64,000 nucleotides of DNA from JAJRZX01 sp964472295 (GTDB taxonomy: Bacteria; Desulfobacterota; GWC2-55-46; JADFVP01): assembly GCA_964472295.1 (NCBI GenBank), contig CAYYJQ010000002.1:1-64000 (forward strand), written 5' to 3'. Position 1 is the first letter of the stretch. Each line of letters begins with the position of its first letter. The notes below the pieces were generated by a model, which saw only the letters and a program-made list of their open reading frames with translations, did not search any database and was not told the origin of the DNA. The position numbers and the translations under genes were made by a program. Shown one piece after another: positions 8,354 through 17,468 of the stretch.

Positions 8354-9613
8354 ATGAGAAAAATATCCACGGGAATTTTTCTAACCATACTGCTTTGCCT
8401 GGGCTTTGTTGCCACTGCCCTTGCCGGCCTTACGGACAGTTGTCCCCGTAACCACTATGGCCCCGTCTCCGAGGTCTGTCCCGACGCATCCCGCGTGCTT
8501 CACGCGCGTGGGCTCCTGCCGCTCCCCACGGCAGAGGAGGCAGTGACCGACAACCCATACCTCGATGGAGAGGGCGGCGGACCAGAGATAGAACCCCTGC
8601 CCGAGGTCCCCATTGTCATAAACAACAGCGTCGAGTCCTTCATACGCTACTTCCAGACCAGCGGACGCCCCTACTTCGAAAAATGGCTTGCCCGCATTGG
8701 GGGGTACAGGGCCCTTGTGGAGGACATCCTCCGAAGAGAGGGCATGCCTGAAGACCTCTTCTACGTGGCCCTCATCGAGAGCGGACTGAACCCGCGGGCA
8801 CGTTCAAGAAGGTCAGCAGTGGGGATGTGGCAGTTCATCCGCGCAACGGCAAGGCGTTACGGCCTGCGCGTGGACTGGTGGGTTGACGAGCGCATGGACC
8901 CGGAGAAGTCTACTCTCGCGGCCTCGAGGTATCTTAAGAAACTCTACGAGCGCTTTGGTTCCTGGCAACTCGCCATAGCGAGTTACAACGCCGGGGAGGG
9001 CAGAATCGCCCGGGCCATGAAGAGATACAAGACAGACAACTTCTGGAAACTGGCCCGTCACAGGAGGCCCCTCAAGAGAGAGACCCGCCAGTACATACCC
9101 AAGTACATGGCCGCTGTCCTCATAGCGAGGGACCCTGAAAAATACGGTTTCAAAGACCTTGTGTACGAGGACGAGGTGCTATATGAAAAGGTAAGCATAC
9201 CCGAGGCCACGGACATAAAGGTCATTGCCAGGGCCGCGGACATAAGCGTTAAGGAACTGAAACGCCTGAACCCGGAACTCATACGCTGGTTCACGCCGCC
9301 AAATTACTCTGGCTACGAGATAAAACTCCCGCCAGACAGGGTGGATACATTCAGGGAGAACTTCAGCAAGATTGCCCCGAAAGACCGCCTCAGGTTCTAC
9401 AGGCACCGCGTAAAGCGCGGGGACACGCTCTGGGCCATAGCGAGGAAGTACAGGACAAGGATGAGCCTTATCCTCTACCTCAATGATCTCACGAACCCGC
9501 GCTACATCCGCCCGGGAAGGCTCATAGTAATTCCCGTAAGGGCACGAAATACTAAAAAAAGTCATCATATCCGCAAGGCTGACCGCAGGGCTCGCGCAAA
9601 GATAGCGGCCTGA
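8354..9613 (+). CDS. Lytic transglycosylase with LysM domain (MltD-like)
   Basis: Exported peptidoglycan hydrolase, 419 residues. A Sec signal peptide (MRKISTGIFLTILLCLG to about residue 26) is followed by a linker. The SLT catalytic domain has the family-1 signatures ALIESGLNPRARS (catalytic Glu in IESG), GMWQFIRATARRYG and ASYNAGEGRI. A linker region then leads to a C-terminal LysM glycan-binding motif (RHRVKRGDTLWAIARKYR through GRLIVIPV) and a basic tail. Family knowledge: cleaves MurNAc-GlcNAc bonds to form 1,6-anhydro products during wall remodelling. Domain order and length fit MltD or the soluble DPY-like transglycosylases. No lipobox Cys was seen. Confidence 0.93.
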   Translation: MRKISTGIFLTILLCLGFVATALAGLTDSCPRNHYGPVSEVCPDASRVLHARGLLPLPTAEEAVTDNPYLDGEGGGPEIEPLPEVPIVINNSVESFIRYFQTSGRPYFEKWLARIGGYRALVEDILRREGMPEDLFYVALIESGLNPRARSRRSAVGMWQFIRATARRYGLRVDWWVDERMDPEKSTLAASRYLKKLYERFGSWQLAIASYNAGEGRIARAMKRYKTDNFWKLARHRRPLKRETRQYIPKYMAAVLIARDPEKYGFKDLVYEDEVLYEKVSIPEATDIKVIARAADISVKELKRLNPELIRWFTPPNYSGYEIKLPPDRVDTFRENFSKIAPKDRLRFYRHRVKRGDTLWAIARKYRTRMSLILYLNDLTNPRYIRPGRLIVIPVRARNTKKSHHIRKADRRARAKIAA

Positions 9614-9755
9614 GCCACTGGGCACTACTCATAAAAAAAACCAGCCTTGCCCGGCATCTTGTTCCGCCGGAAATTAAAAACTCTATCCATCTCCGCACGC
9701 GCCCCTATTAACCCCCCGGATAACGGAGAGATTGGAAGAAAAAAGGTAGACCCAT

Positions 9756-10997
9756 ATGCTCAAGGTAAAGGAAGCCATAGAGTTGATACTTGCAGAGGTC
9801 AGCCCCATTGGCATTGAGACCGTCAGTATAGAGGCGGCGGCGGGCCGCGTTCTGGGGCGGGACGTAATCGCCAGAAGGGGCAACCCGCCATGGGACAACT
9901 CGGCCATGGACGGCTATGCCCTCAAATACGCCGACGTATCTACAGCATCGGAGTCGGCGCCAGTCAAGTTGCGTGTTCTCTACGACCTGCCCGCCGGATC
10001 TGCCCCAAAAGGCCCGGTAGGCCCCGGCGAGGCCGTAAGGATAATGACCGGAGCGCCAACGCCCGAAGGGGCCGACGCCGTGGTAATGGTTGAGAGGACG
10101 CGAAAGAACAATGACCATACAGTGGAGATTCTCGCCCCGGCAAGAGAGGGCCAGAACATAAGAAAAGAGGGCGAGGACTTCAGGGCAGGAGACACTGTCC
10201 TAAAGGAAGGCGCCCTCATACGTCCCGCTGAGGTCCTCATGCTTGCCACCACGGGAACGGCCCGCGTGGAGGTCTACAAGAGGCCCCGCGTGGCAGTGGT
10301 CTCAACAGGAGACGAACTCGTTGATATAGAGAGCGAACCCACACCCGGAAAAATAACCAACAGCAACGGATACGCCCTTACAACCCTTGCCCGCGGCGCA
10401 GGCGCCGAGTGCGTGAACCTCGGCATAGCCCGTGACGACAGGGAAGTGCTCAACGAAAAATTCACCGAGGCCGCTGGCTACGACTGCATCATCTCATCGG
10501 GCGGCGTATCGGTCGGTGATTATGACCTGGTAAAAGAGGTGCTAAGAGACCTTGGCTCTGACATGAAGTTCTGGAAGGTGGCCTTGAAACCGGGCAAGCC
10601 CCTGGCCTTCGGCATCATAGGCGGAAAACCCGCCTTCGGCCTTCCCGGAAACCCCGTCTCATCCATGGTGGCCTTCGAGCAATTCGTCCGCCCGGCGCTC
10701 CTCAAGATGGCCGGAAGAAAAGACATCTTCAAAAAGGCCTTCCCCGCGCGCCTTACGGCTGAGATAAAAAAGAAACCCGGAAGAATAAACTTTATACGGG
10801 GCAGACTCGAAGCAAAAGACGGCGAGTACCTTGCCACCCCCCTCGTAGGCCAGGGCTCGGGAATGATTTCAACAATGGTGCGGGCCAATATCTACATCAT
10901 AGTCCCGGCAGACTGCACGGGAATCAAGGCAGGCGAAATCGTTCTCATTCAACCCATGGGAACGGAGATACTCCAGAGCATGACCCCCTCTTGCTGA
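9756..10997 (+). CDS. moeA: Molybdopterin molybdenumtransferase MoeA
   Basis: Inserts molybdenum (or tungsten) into adenylylated molybdopterin, the last common step of Moco synthesis. 413 residues of standard length with the MoeA domains. The N-terminal part has GNPPWDNSAMDGYAL, then MTGAPTPEGADAVVMVE. The MogA-like core has STGDEL and SSGGVSVGDYDLVKEVL, followed by GLPGNPVSSMVAFEQF and a C-terminal beta-barrel domain. ATG at 9756. No other Moco gene is adjacent, so the window does not show the molybdoenzyme served. The 142 nt before it contain no recognised signal. It ends 36 nt before mtnA in the same direction, and the two could share a transcript. Confidence 0.96.
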   Translation: MLKVKEAIELILAEVSPIGIETVSIEAAAGRVLGRDVIARRGNPPWDNSAMDGYALKYADVSTASESAPVKLRVLYDLPAGSAPKGPVGPGEAVRIMTGAPTPEGADAVVMVERTRKNNDHTVEILAPAREGQNIRKEGEDFRAGDTVLKEGALIRPAEVLMLATTGTARVEVYKRPRVAVVSTGDELVDIESEPTPGKITNSNGYALTTLARGAGAECVNLGIARDDREVLNEKFTEAAGYDCIISSGGVSVGDYDLVKEVLRDLGSDMKFWKVALKPGKPLAFGIIGGKPAFGLPGNPVSSMVAFEQFVRPALLKMAGRKDIFKKAFPARLTAEIKKKPGRINFIRGRLEAKDGEYLATPLVGQGSGMISTMVRANIYIIVPADCTGIKAGEIVLIQPMGTEILQSMTPSC

Positions 10998-11033
10998 AAA
11001 AAACATAAAACATAAAAGGAGAAGAGCACGGAT

Positions 11034-12101
11034 ATGTTCAAGACCATAGAATGGATGGACAGGGGCGTTCGCATGATAGACCAGAGGGTGCTTCCCTCGC
11101 GCGAGGTGTACAGGACCTACAGGGGATATAAAGAAGTTGCCGGCGCCATAAAGGACATGGTCGTCAGAGGCGCGCCCGCCATAGGAGTAGCCGGGGCCAT
11201 GGGCATAGCCCTCGGGGCCTCGAAGATAAGCGTCAGGGAGATAAAGGGCTTTACAAAAGAATTCAGAAAGATTGTCCGCCACGTCGCGGGCGCACGGCCC
11301 ACGGCTGTAAACCTCGCATGGGCGGCGGAAAAGATGGAGGCCGTCTTCGAGGCCAACAGGGACAAACCCACGGAAGAGATTAAAAAGGCCCTCATCGCCG
11401 AGGCATGCAGGATGCACGATGAGGACGTACGCATAAACCGAAAAATCGGTAAAAACGGCGCGCGTCTATTGAAAAAAAACTCAACCGTGCTTACGCACTG
11501 CAACGCCGGGGCCCTGGCCACGGCAGGATACGGCACGGCCCTCGGCGTGATACGCGCCGCCGTAGAGGCAAAGAAAAATATCCATGTACTTGCCGACGAG
11601 ACGAGGCCCTTCTTGCAGGGCGCACGCCTTACGGCATGGGAACTCAAAAAAGAGGGCATTGACGTAACCCTCATTGCCGATAACATGGCAGGGCACATGA
11701 TGCAAAAAGGCCTTGTGGACGCCGTGGTCGTAGGCGCCGACAGAATAGCCTCAAACGGTGACACGGCCAACAAGATCGGGACCTACTCAGTGGCAGTCCT
11801 CGCCAGGGCACACAAAATCCCCTTCTATGTGGCCGCGCCGCTCTCTACCATTGACATGAAGATAAAAAGCGGGGCCGGGATACCAATAGAAGAACGCAAT
11901 ACAAAAGAAATTACGCATATTGGCGGCAAGAGACTGGCCCCAAGAGGCATAAATATCCGTAACCCTGTCTTCGATGTGACACCGGCAAGACTCATCACCG
12001 CCATCATCACGGAAAAAGGAGTGGTCACAAAACCCTTCAAAAAAAATATAAAGGCACTCTTTGAAGTGAAGAAAAAGAAAAAGGCGGGCAGAAAAAAATA
12101 A
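11034..12101 (+). CDS. mtnA: S-methyl-5-thioribose-1-phosphate isomerase
   Basis: Isomerises methylthioribose-1-phosphate to methylthioribulose-1-phosphate in methionine salvage. 355 residues of the eIF2B-like isomerase family. MtnA-type motifs are VVRGAPAIGVAGAMG, THCNAGALATAGYGTALG (active-site Cys in HCNAG), ADETRPFLQGARLTAWEL and VVGADRIASNGDTANKIGT (active-site Asp in GADRI). The C-terminus is a Lys-rich run (KKKKKAGRKK), a common basic tail. A good GGAGAAGAG ribosome site precedes the ATG. No other salvage gene is next to it. It is convergent with the gsp operon, across a hairpin-rich 495-nt spacer. Confidence 0.96.
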   Translation: MFKTIEWMDRGVRMIDQRVLPSREVYRTYRGYKEVAGAIKDMVVRGAPAIGVAGAMGIALGASKISVREIKGFTKEFRKIVRHVAGARPTAVNLAWAAEKMEAVFEANRDKPTEEIKKALIAEACRMHDEDVRINRKIGKNGARLLKKNSTVLTHCNAGALATAGYGTALGVIRAAVEAKKNIHVLADETRPFLQGARLTAWELKKEGIDVTLIADNMAGHMMQKGLVDAVVVGADRIASNGDTANKIGTYSVAVLARAHKIPFYVAAPLSTIDMKIKSGAGIPIEERNTKEITHIGGKRLAPRGINIRNPVFDVTPARLITAIITEKGVVTKPFKKNIKALFEVKKKKKAGRKK

Positions 12102-12182
12102 GAGGGAAGGTTCGCGGACTTCGCCCACCGAAAAAGACGTAAGAGATAAAAACGGGCTTTGCCAGCATATTGAAAGAAACCG

Positions 12183-12229
12183 CTTTCTTTTGGAAAAAAG
12201 AAAGTTTTTCGATTGTAGCGCGTAGCCCC
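12183..12229 (+). repeat. Hairpin repeat, second family, copy 1
   Basis: Contains CTTTCTTTT-GGAA-AAAAGAAAG, then TTTTTCGATTGTAGCGCG and AGCCC. It resembles 22439-22489, where ATTTCTTTTTTC is followed by AAAAAGAAAG, GGTTTTTCAATGTGCGGG and AGCCC. Two copies in the same orientation, both in spacers within or at the end of the gsp operon. Confidence 0.5.
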
Positions 12230-12392
12230 TTGCTCTTAAGAAACCTCTGCCGTTACAGGCGCAATTTTCACATAAGCGGCTACGTCAAAGAAAACCAGTA
12301 GGGCGGGGACGGGCTCATTGGCAGGGTGGGCACTGCCCACCAAAAAAAAGACTCGTGGAATGGTGGAGTGAAACGTAACCCATCAAGACAAT

Positions 12393-12423
12393 ACAGCCCC
12401 ATGGCCTCTGGCCATGGGGCTGT
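12393..12423. repeat. Perfect 14-bp hairpin between convergent genes
   Basis: ACAGCCCCATGGCC (12393-12406), loop TCT, GGCCATGGGGCTGT (12410-12423). There is no T tract on either side, so it is not a textbook intrinsic terminator, but its place between mtnA and gspF would suit a bidirectional transcription block. It abuts the multi-hairpin element that starts at 12434. Confidence 0.75.
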
Positions 12424-12433
12424 GACGTACCAA

Positions 12434-12586
12434 GGAAAGTCTGATTAATTCAGACTTTCCTGCAACACATGGATGTGTTGCCATTTTCTATAACTGTAAG
12501 TTATTGAAAATGTAAGAAAAAGAAAAACCGCGCTTTTTCTTTGACCTCTCTCCTTAATTCAGGGACGAATTATTCAGAGGTTCCCT
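12434..12586 (+). repeat. Multi-hairpin dispersed element, copy A
   Basis: 153 bp made of five successive inverted repeats: H1 12434-12460 (11-bp arms, GGAAAGTCTGA), H2 12462-12481 (9-bp arms, GCAACACAT), H3 12482-12512 (CATTTTC plus ATAACT arms), H4 12519-12542 (AAAGAAAAA arms) and H5 12545-12580 (CCTCT...AATTC-AGGGAC-GAATT...AGAGG). It ends GGTTCCCT. It is nearly identical, in inverted orientation, to copy B at 19210-19361. It lies between the ends of mtnA and gspF. Confidence 0.92.
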
Positions 12587-12596
12587 AAGAAAAAAA

Positions 12597-13811
12597 CTAC
12601 CGCACTATCTGGTTGAGTTCAAAGATGGGCAGTAAGATGGCAAGGACGATAAAGCCCACCGCCGCGCCCATGAGAAGGATAAGGATGGGCTCCATGAGCG
12701 CAAGCCCCCTCTCAACCGAAGTATTGAACTCCCGTTCATAGGTCTCGGCCACCTTCAGGAACATCTCCGGCAACTGCCCGCTCTTCTCTCCAATGGAAGT
12801 CATGTACACCACCATGCCCGGAAGCGCCCCCGAGGCCGCGAAACTCTTGGATAAGTCACCGCCCTCAGTAACATCCCTTGCCGCGTTCTCAAAGACCTTC
12901 TCAAAGAGGGTATGGTTAAGGACACGCCCCGTCATGTCAAGGGCCGTAAGAAGGGGCACGCCGCTCTCAAGGAGGCTCCCAAGGGTGCGCGCCATGGTGG
13001 AATAATAGAACCTCCTTACAATCTTACCAACGACTGGTATCCTCAGAATCAGCCTGTCCTTCACTGCCTTGCCCGCGGGCATCCTGGTGAGCCTTGAGAG
13101 AACAAAGGGGAGGGCGACAAAGGCTATGAGGATTATTGGCCAGAACCTCCTGAGAACCGAGGTAAAGCCCAGAAGAATAACCGTAATAAGGGGAAGCGCC
13201 GTCTTCGTGTCCTCGAAGATGGTGGTAATCTTTGGTATGACGAAGATAAGCAGAAAAGAGAGGACGCCCGCGCCTACGATGGTCATGAGCGTGGGATAAA
13301 TAAGGGCTGTCTTAACCTTCTCATAGACCCTCTCTCTTGCCTCAAGGTAATCGGCAAGGCGGGTCATGACGCTCTCGAGGTTTCCCGTTTCCTCGCCTGC
13401 CTCGACCATGCGGCAGTACATCTGGGGAAATACCCCGGCCTGTGCGTCAAGTGCCCTTGCAAAGGAACTGCCGCCGGCGAGTTTCTCTTTCACGTCAACG
13501 AGGCTCGCGCTGATGGAACTCTTCTCCGTCTCCTTCACGAGTATCTCAAGGGCATCGTGAAGCGAAGCCCCTGATGATAAAAGCGTGGAGAGCTGACGCG
13601 ATACAGAGGCAAGTTCCATGGCAGAGCCGCTGGGCACAAGAGACCTCAGCCGCGCCAGAATATCGCGCTTCTTCTCCTCAAGAGAGAGGTCATGGGGAAA
13701 GAGCCCCTCTTTCTTGAGCCTCGAAGCCGCGTCCTTCACCCCAGAGGCCTCTATGGTGCCGCTTACCTCTTTACCAAGATTGTTATAGGCCCTGTAGTTG
13801 AATATGGGCAT
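12597..13811 (-). CDS. gspF: Type II secretion inner-membrane platform protein GspF
   Basis: Polytopic inner-membrane protein that couples the GspE ATPase to pseudopilus assembly. 404 residues, the usual length. The N-terminus MPIFNYRAYNNLGKEVSGTI is typical. Two repeated T2SF domains follow, with hydrophobic segments near residues 170-200 and 215-240 and a C-terminal one (LALMEPILILLMGAAVGFIVLAIL). Signatures GEETGNLESVMTRLADYLE and GEKSGQLPEMFLKVAETYE are the family repeat. It is the last gene of the operon, 13 nt after gspE. No canonical terminator follows; the stop is at the edge of the multi-hairpin element. Confidence 0.97.
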   Translation of the reverse strand: MPIFNYRAYNNLGKEVSGTIEASGVKDAASRLKKEGLFPHDLSLEEKKRDILARLRSLVPSGSAMELASVSRQLSTLLSSGASLHDALEILVKETEKSSISASLVDVKEKLAGGSSFARALDAQAGVFPQMYCRMVEAGEETGNLESVMTRLADYLEARERVYEKVKTALIYPTLMTIVGAGVLSFLLIFVIPKITTIFEDTKTALPLITVILLGFTSVLRRFWPIILIAFVALPFVLSRLTRMPAGKAVKDRLILRIPVVGKIVRRFYYSTMARTLGSLLESGVPLLTALDMTGRVLNHTLFEKVFENAARDVTEGGDLSKSFAASGALPGMVVYMTSIGEKSGQLPEMFLKVAETYEREFNTSVERGLALMEPILILLMGAAVGFIVLAILLPIFELNQIVR

Positions 13812-13824
13812 GATTGATAGCGCC

Positions 13825-15420
13825 TCACTCGAAATGCGTGACCCTCACCACCTCTTCAAGGCTCGTAATGCCTGAGCGCGCCTTCTCGAAGCCGTCTTCC
13901 CTGAGGGTCTTGAGCCCCCTCTCGCAAAGATGGGAGCGGAGCGTAACAGCGTCAGAGTCTCTCAGGATAATGGAGCGAAGCCCCTGGTCCACGACCATGA
14001 ACTCAAAGATACCCGTCTGGCCGTGAAAACCCGTCCTGAAACACTTATCACACCCCACGGGCCTCCATAGGGTCTCAGGGGCATTGCCCCCAAAGAGGTC
14101 CTTTTCCTCGTCCGTAGGGCTGTACGCCTCCCTGCACTCTTCGCAGAGCGTCCTTACGAGCCTCTGGGATACAACGGCCACAAGCGACGAGGCGACGAGG
14201 AACTTCTCCACCCCCATGTCCACAAGCCTCGTGACAGCCGTTGGGGCGTCATTGGTATGCAGGGTGGATAGTACGAGATGCCCTGTCATGGAGGCCTGCA
14301 CGGCCATCTCGGCTGTCTCGAAGTCGCGTATCTCACCAACCATTATGACATCAGGGTCCTGCCTCAGTATGGAGCGGAGCCCGGCGGCAAAGGTAAGGTC
14401 AATCTTGGGAGCAACCTGTATCTGCCCGATACCCTGTATCTGGTACTCAACAGGGTCTTCCACGGTTATGATGTTGCGTTCCTTGCTGTTAATGCTGTTT
14501 ATGTAGGCATAGAGGCTCGTTGTCTTACCAGAACCCGTGGGCCCCGTAACAAGTATGATGCCGTTATTTATGGATAGAAGACGCTCGACCTCCCGTACCC
14601 TCTCCTCGTCAAGGCCAAGGCCGGAGAGGGTGACAAGGCCGAACTTCCTGTCAAGGAGCCTCATGACAACGCGCTCCCCAAAGGCCGTGGGCACTATGGA
14701 GACGCGAACGTCTATGTCCTTTCCGGCCACAAGAAGGCGTATCCTTCCGTCCTGCGGGAGCCTCTTCTCGGCGATATTAAGGCCCGCCATTATCTTGACC
14801 CTTGATACAAGGGCCTCCTGAATAACGCGCGGCGGCGTTAGCACGGGATAGAGCACACCGTCTATCCTGAAGCGCACGTCTATCTTCTTCTCAAAGGGCT
14901 CGATATGTATGTCGCTGGCCCTGTCCTTTACGGCCTGTGCAAGGACGGAGTTGAGGAGGCGGATTATGGGGGCCTCGTCGTCAAGGTCCAGAAGATCCTT
15001 TGGCTCCTGCCACTGGCTCGCTATCTCGTCAAGGCTCTCGGCGTGGAGTTCCTCCATCACCTCGTTGGCCGAGCCAGAGAGTTTTTCATAAAAGCGGTTG
15101 GCAAGGCCGAGTATCTCCTCTGCCGGCGTAAATACGGGCGTTACGGGAATAGAGAAGAGGCGCGCCATATCGTCAATGGCAAAGAGGGACTCGGGCCCGG
15201 AGGCGGCCACAAGGAGGCGTCCGTCTCTTTTCTTTAGCGGCAGTACGTGGTTTGTCTTTACAAAACCAATGGGCAGTTGCTCAAGAAAAAAGGGGTCCAC
15301 GTCATCGTCGCCGAGTGTGGCGCGATACTCAATACCATACCTCTTCGCAACGCCGGCCCCCTCTGACCCCGGGCCGCGGCCTTCTTCACCGGGTCGAAGG
15401 GCTGTCATGCCCTGCTCCAT
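13825..15420 (-). CDS. gspE: Type II secretion ATPase GspE
   Basis: Cytosolic hexameric ATPase that drives pseudopilus growth. 531 residues: N1E-like domain, then the ATPase core with Walker A GPTGSGKTTSLYA near residue 295, Asp box ITVEDPVEYQ, Walker B IMVGEIRDFETAEMA and His box HLVLSTLHTNDA. The zinc-binding tetracysteine is present as CEEC ... CDKC. The ATG at 15420 has a weak ribosome site; ATG 15408 (residue 5) has a better purine tract and may be the true start. The first ~25 residues are Gly/Glu-rich and look disordered. Directly follows gspD. Confidence 0.97.
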   Translation of the reverse strand: MEQGMTALRPGEEGRGPGSEGAGVAKRYGIEYRATLGDDDVDPFFLEQLPIGFVKTNHVLPLKKRDGRLLVAASGPESLFAIDDMARLFSIPVTPVFTPAEEILGLANRFYEKLSGSANEVMEELHAESLDEIASQWQEPKDLLDLDDEAPIIRLLNSVLAQAVKDRASDIHIEPFEKKIDVRFRIDGVLYPVLTPPRVIQEALVSRVKIMAGLNIAEKRLPQDGRIRLLVAGKDIDVRVSIVPTAFGERVVMRLLDRKFGLVTLSGLGLDEERVREVERLLSINNGIILVTGPTGSGKTTSLYAYINSINSKERNIITVEDPVEYQIQGIGQIQVAPKIDLTFAAGLRSILRQDPDVIMVGEIRDFETAEMAVQASMTGHLVLSTLHTNDAPTAVTRLVDMGVEKFLVASSLVAVVSQRLVRTLCEECREAYSPTDEEKDLFGGNAPETLWRPVGCDKCFRTGFHGQTGIFEFMVVDQGLRSIILRDSDAVTLRSHLCERGLKTLREDGFEKARSGITSLEEVVRVTHFE

Positions 15421-15435
15421 CTCTTGTCAGGCCTG

Positions 15436-17457
15436 CTAATCATCGGAAGACAGACTATCCTCCTTTTTCTCTTCCTCTTTTTTCTTTCCGCCTTGCCCGT
15501 CATCTTCGGGCTCCCTTGCCGAGGCCTTCTTGAACTCCACGTCCTTCCTCCCGGTAAGGGCCTTGAGGTCCTCGAAATTTCTTACTATGGTGGGCGTGAG
15601 GTACACAAGAAGATTGGTCTTTTCCTTGCTCTCACTGGTGGACTTGAAGAGCCAGCCAAGGAGCGGTATCTTGCTGAGGACAGGGACGCGCGTCTCGTTC
15701 TTTACTATCTTGTCCTGTATGAGGCCGCCGATGACTATGGTCTGGCGGTCCTTTACAACAACCGTTGTCTCTGCCGAGCGCTTGGAGGTAATAATATCCG
15801 AGGCCCCGACTCCAGCGGCCTGAGTGGTGGGCGTGACGGAAGAAATCTCCTGGTATATATCGAGTTTGATGTAATCGCCCTTGCTTATCTGGGGCTTTAT
15901 CCTCAGGGTCACGCCAACGTCCTTACGCTCAATGGACTGAAGAACAGGCTGGTCCGCAGTAGTTGTGGCCCTCTCAAGGGAACTCAGGAAGGGCACGTTG
16001 TCGCCCACCACTATCTCGGCCTCCTGATTATCCGATGTGAGTATCTGGGGCGTGCTGAGCACGTTCACCACGTCCTGAAAGTCCGAGAGGTTGAAGAGCA
16101 CGGAAAAGCCCGGCGCATTAAGCGTGGTGGTCGTGCCGTCGGGCTGGGTCACGGTAAAGTTAAAGAAGTTGGCGAGCCCGCCTATGCTGAACCCGGAGAG
16201 GCCGTCCACAATATCGGACATGGTGCTTGAGTCCACTGTGCCAAAACCGCCTATGGTAATGGGCTTTCCGTTCTGCTGGGCCGCAAGACGCCACTTTGTG
16301 CCGAGGTCCTTGGCCTTGTCCACCGAGACCTCTACTATCATGGCCTCCACGTATACCTGCAGAGGCCGCCTGTCCAGTTGTTTTATCACCCGCACAAGGC
16401 CGTTATAGTCATCGGGCTGGGCCATTATTATAAGAGAGTTGGTATCAACATCAGGTGTTATAACAATGGGGTTCTTGAAACGTGACGTTGTCCTCTTTGG
16501 TGTCTTGGCCTTGCCGGCCCCTGGCCCCGATGCCTGCTCGGCGTCAGTATTGACGACCTTCTCAAGTGTCTTGGCGAGTTCCTCGGCATCGGCGTTCTCA
16601 AGGTAATATACGTTTATCCTTGAAGCGGCCTCTGATGGCTTCACATCAAGAAGGGCGATAAGTTCCTTGAGTCTCTTTCTCTCGGCGTTGTTCCCGAAGA
16701 TGATGATTCCATTAAGGCGCTCGGCGGCAATGGGGAGTTTCTTCAGGGTCAACTGCTGCATGGGCTGACCTGGAACTCCGCCCCCTGGGCCGGACTCATA
16801 CTGCTTCAGCATCTCCACCATGTCCTTTGCCATGGCGTACTTGAGTATAATGAGTTCCGAGGGGTTGTACGTTGACTTTACGTCAAGGTAACTCACCACC
16901 TTAAGGACCTTGTCAACGTTCCTCGCCGTATCGAGGAGAAGAACGGAGTTGGAACCCCCGAAGGCCGATATATAACCCTGGCGCGATACCATGGGCGTAA
17001 GGACAGGGAGTATCTCCTTTGGCGAGACATACTCAAGGGGTATTAGCCGCGCCATGTAGAGTTCATTGGCCCTTGCCGGACGCTTCTTGCCCCTTGAGAC
17101 CTTTATGGGGTCCTGCTTCACCATGGCAAGGGGCGAGACACGGTAGGCACTGCCAGTATTTACCACGGCAAAGCCCTTTAGTCCCATGACAGAGGTAAAG
17201 AGGTCAAAGGCCTCGGCCTTGGAGAGGGGTTTTGGGGCGATGATGGTTATCTTCCCCTTTAGTTTGTCGTCGTAGATAAAGTTCCTGCCCGTGGTCTCGC
17301 TTATGAACTTTACGACAGTGCTTATATCAACGTCGTGGAAGTTCATGGCAATCTCGCCGGAACGGCCCGTGCCCGCCATGGCCGGTCCTGCCCTCAGATA
17401 ACTCAAGGCAAGCAACAACAGGCAGCAAAAAAGAACGGCTCTTCTTGAAGTCTTCAT
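15436..17457 (-). CDS. gspD: Type II secretion outer-membrane secretin GspD
   Basis: Forms the outer-membrane gate. 673 residues: signal peptide (to about residue 29), N0 domain (IAMNFHDVDISTVVKFISET), N1-N3 ring domains (KYAMAKDMVEML, VYYLENADAEELAKTLEKV, NSLIIMAQPDDYNGLVRVI), then the secretin core with VGDNVPFLSS and VVKDRQTIVIGGLIQD ... PVLSKIPLLGWLFKS. The acidic/lysine C-terminal tail (KKEEEKKEDSLSSDD) is low-complexity and replaces a classical S-domain, so pilotin dependence is unclear. An AGAGGT ribosome site precedes the ATG. Lies 11 nt after gspC. Confidence 0.97.
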   Translation of the reverse strand: MKTSRRAVLFCCLLLLALSYLRAGPAMAGTGRSGEIAMNFHDVDISTVVKFISETTGRNFIYDDKLKGKITIIAPKPLSKAEAFDLFTSVMGLKGFAVVNTGSAYRVSPLAMVKQDPIKVSRGKKRPARANELYMARLIPLEYVSPKEILPVLTPMVSRQGYISAFGGSNSVLLLDTARNVDKVLKVVSYLDVKSTYNPSELIILKYAMAKDMVEMLKQYESGPGGGVPGQPMQQLTLKKLPIAAERLNGIIIFGNNAERKRLKELIALLDVKPSEAASRINVYYLENADAEELAKTLEKVVNTDAEQASGPGAGKAKTPKRTTSRFKNPIVITPDVDTNSLIIMAQPDDYNGLVRVIKQLDRRPLQVYVEAMIVEVSVDKAKDLGTKWRLAAQQNGKPITIGGFGTVDSSTMSDIVDGLSGFSIGGLANFFNFTVTQPDGTTTTLNAPGFSVLFNLSDFQDVVNVLSTPQILTSDNQEAEIVVGDNVPFLSSLERATTTADQPVLQSIERKDVGVTLRIKPQISKGDYIKLDIYQEISSVTPTTQAAGVGASDIITSKRSAETTVVVKDRQTIVIGGLIQDKIVKNETRVPVLSKIPLLGWLFKSTSESKEKTNLLVYLTPTIVRNFEDLKALTGRKDVEFKKASAREPEDDGQGGKKKEEEKKEDSLSSDD

Positions 17458-17468
17458 CTAATACCTCT

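Noticed and set aside
12325..12349. GGTGGGC-ACT-GCCCACC hairpin with A8 as a terminator
   Set aside because: The A run is on the wrong side to give a T tract downstream of either mtnA or gspF.
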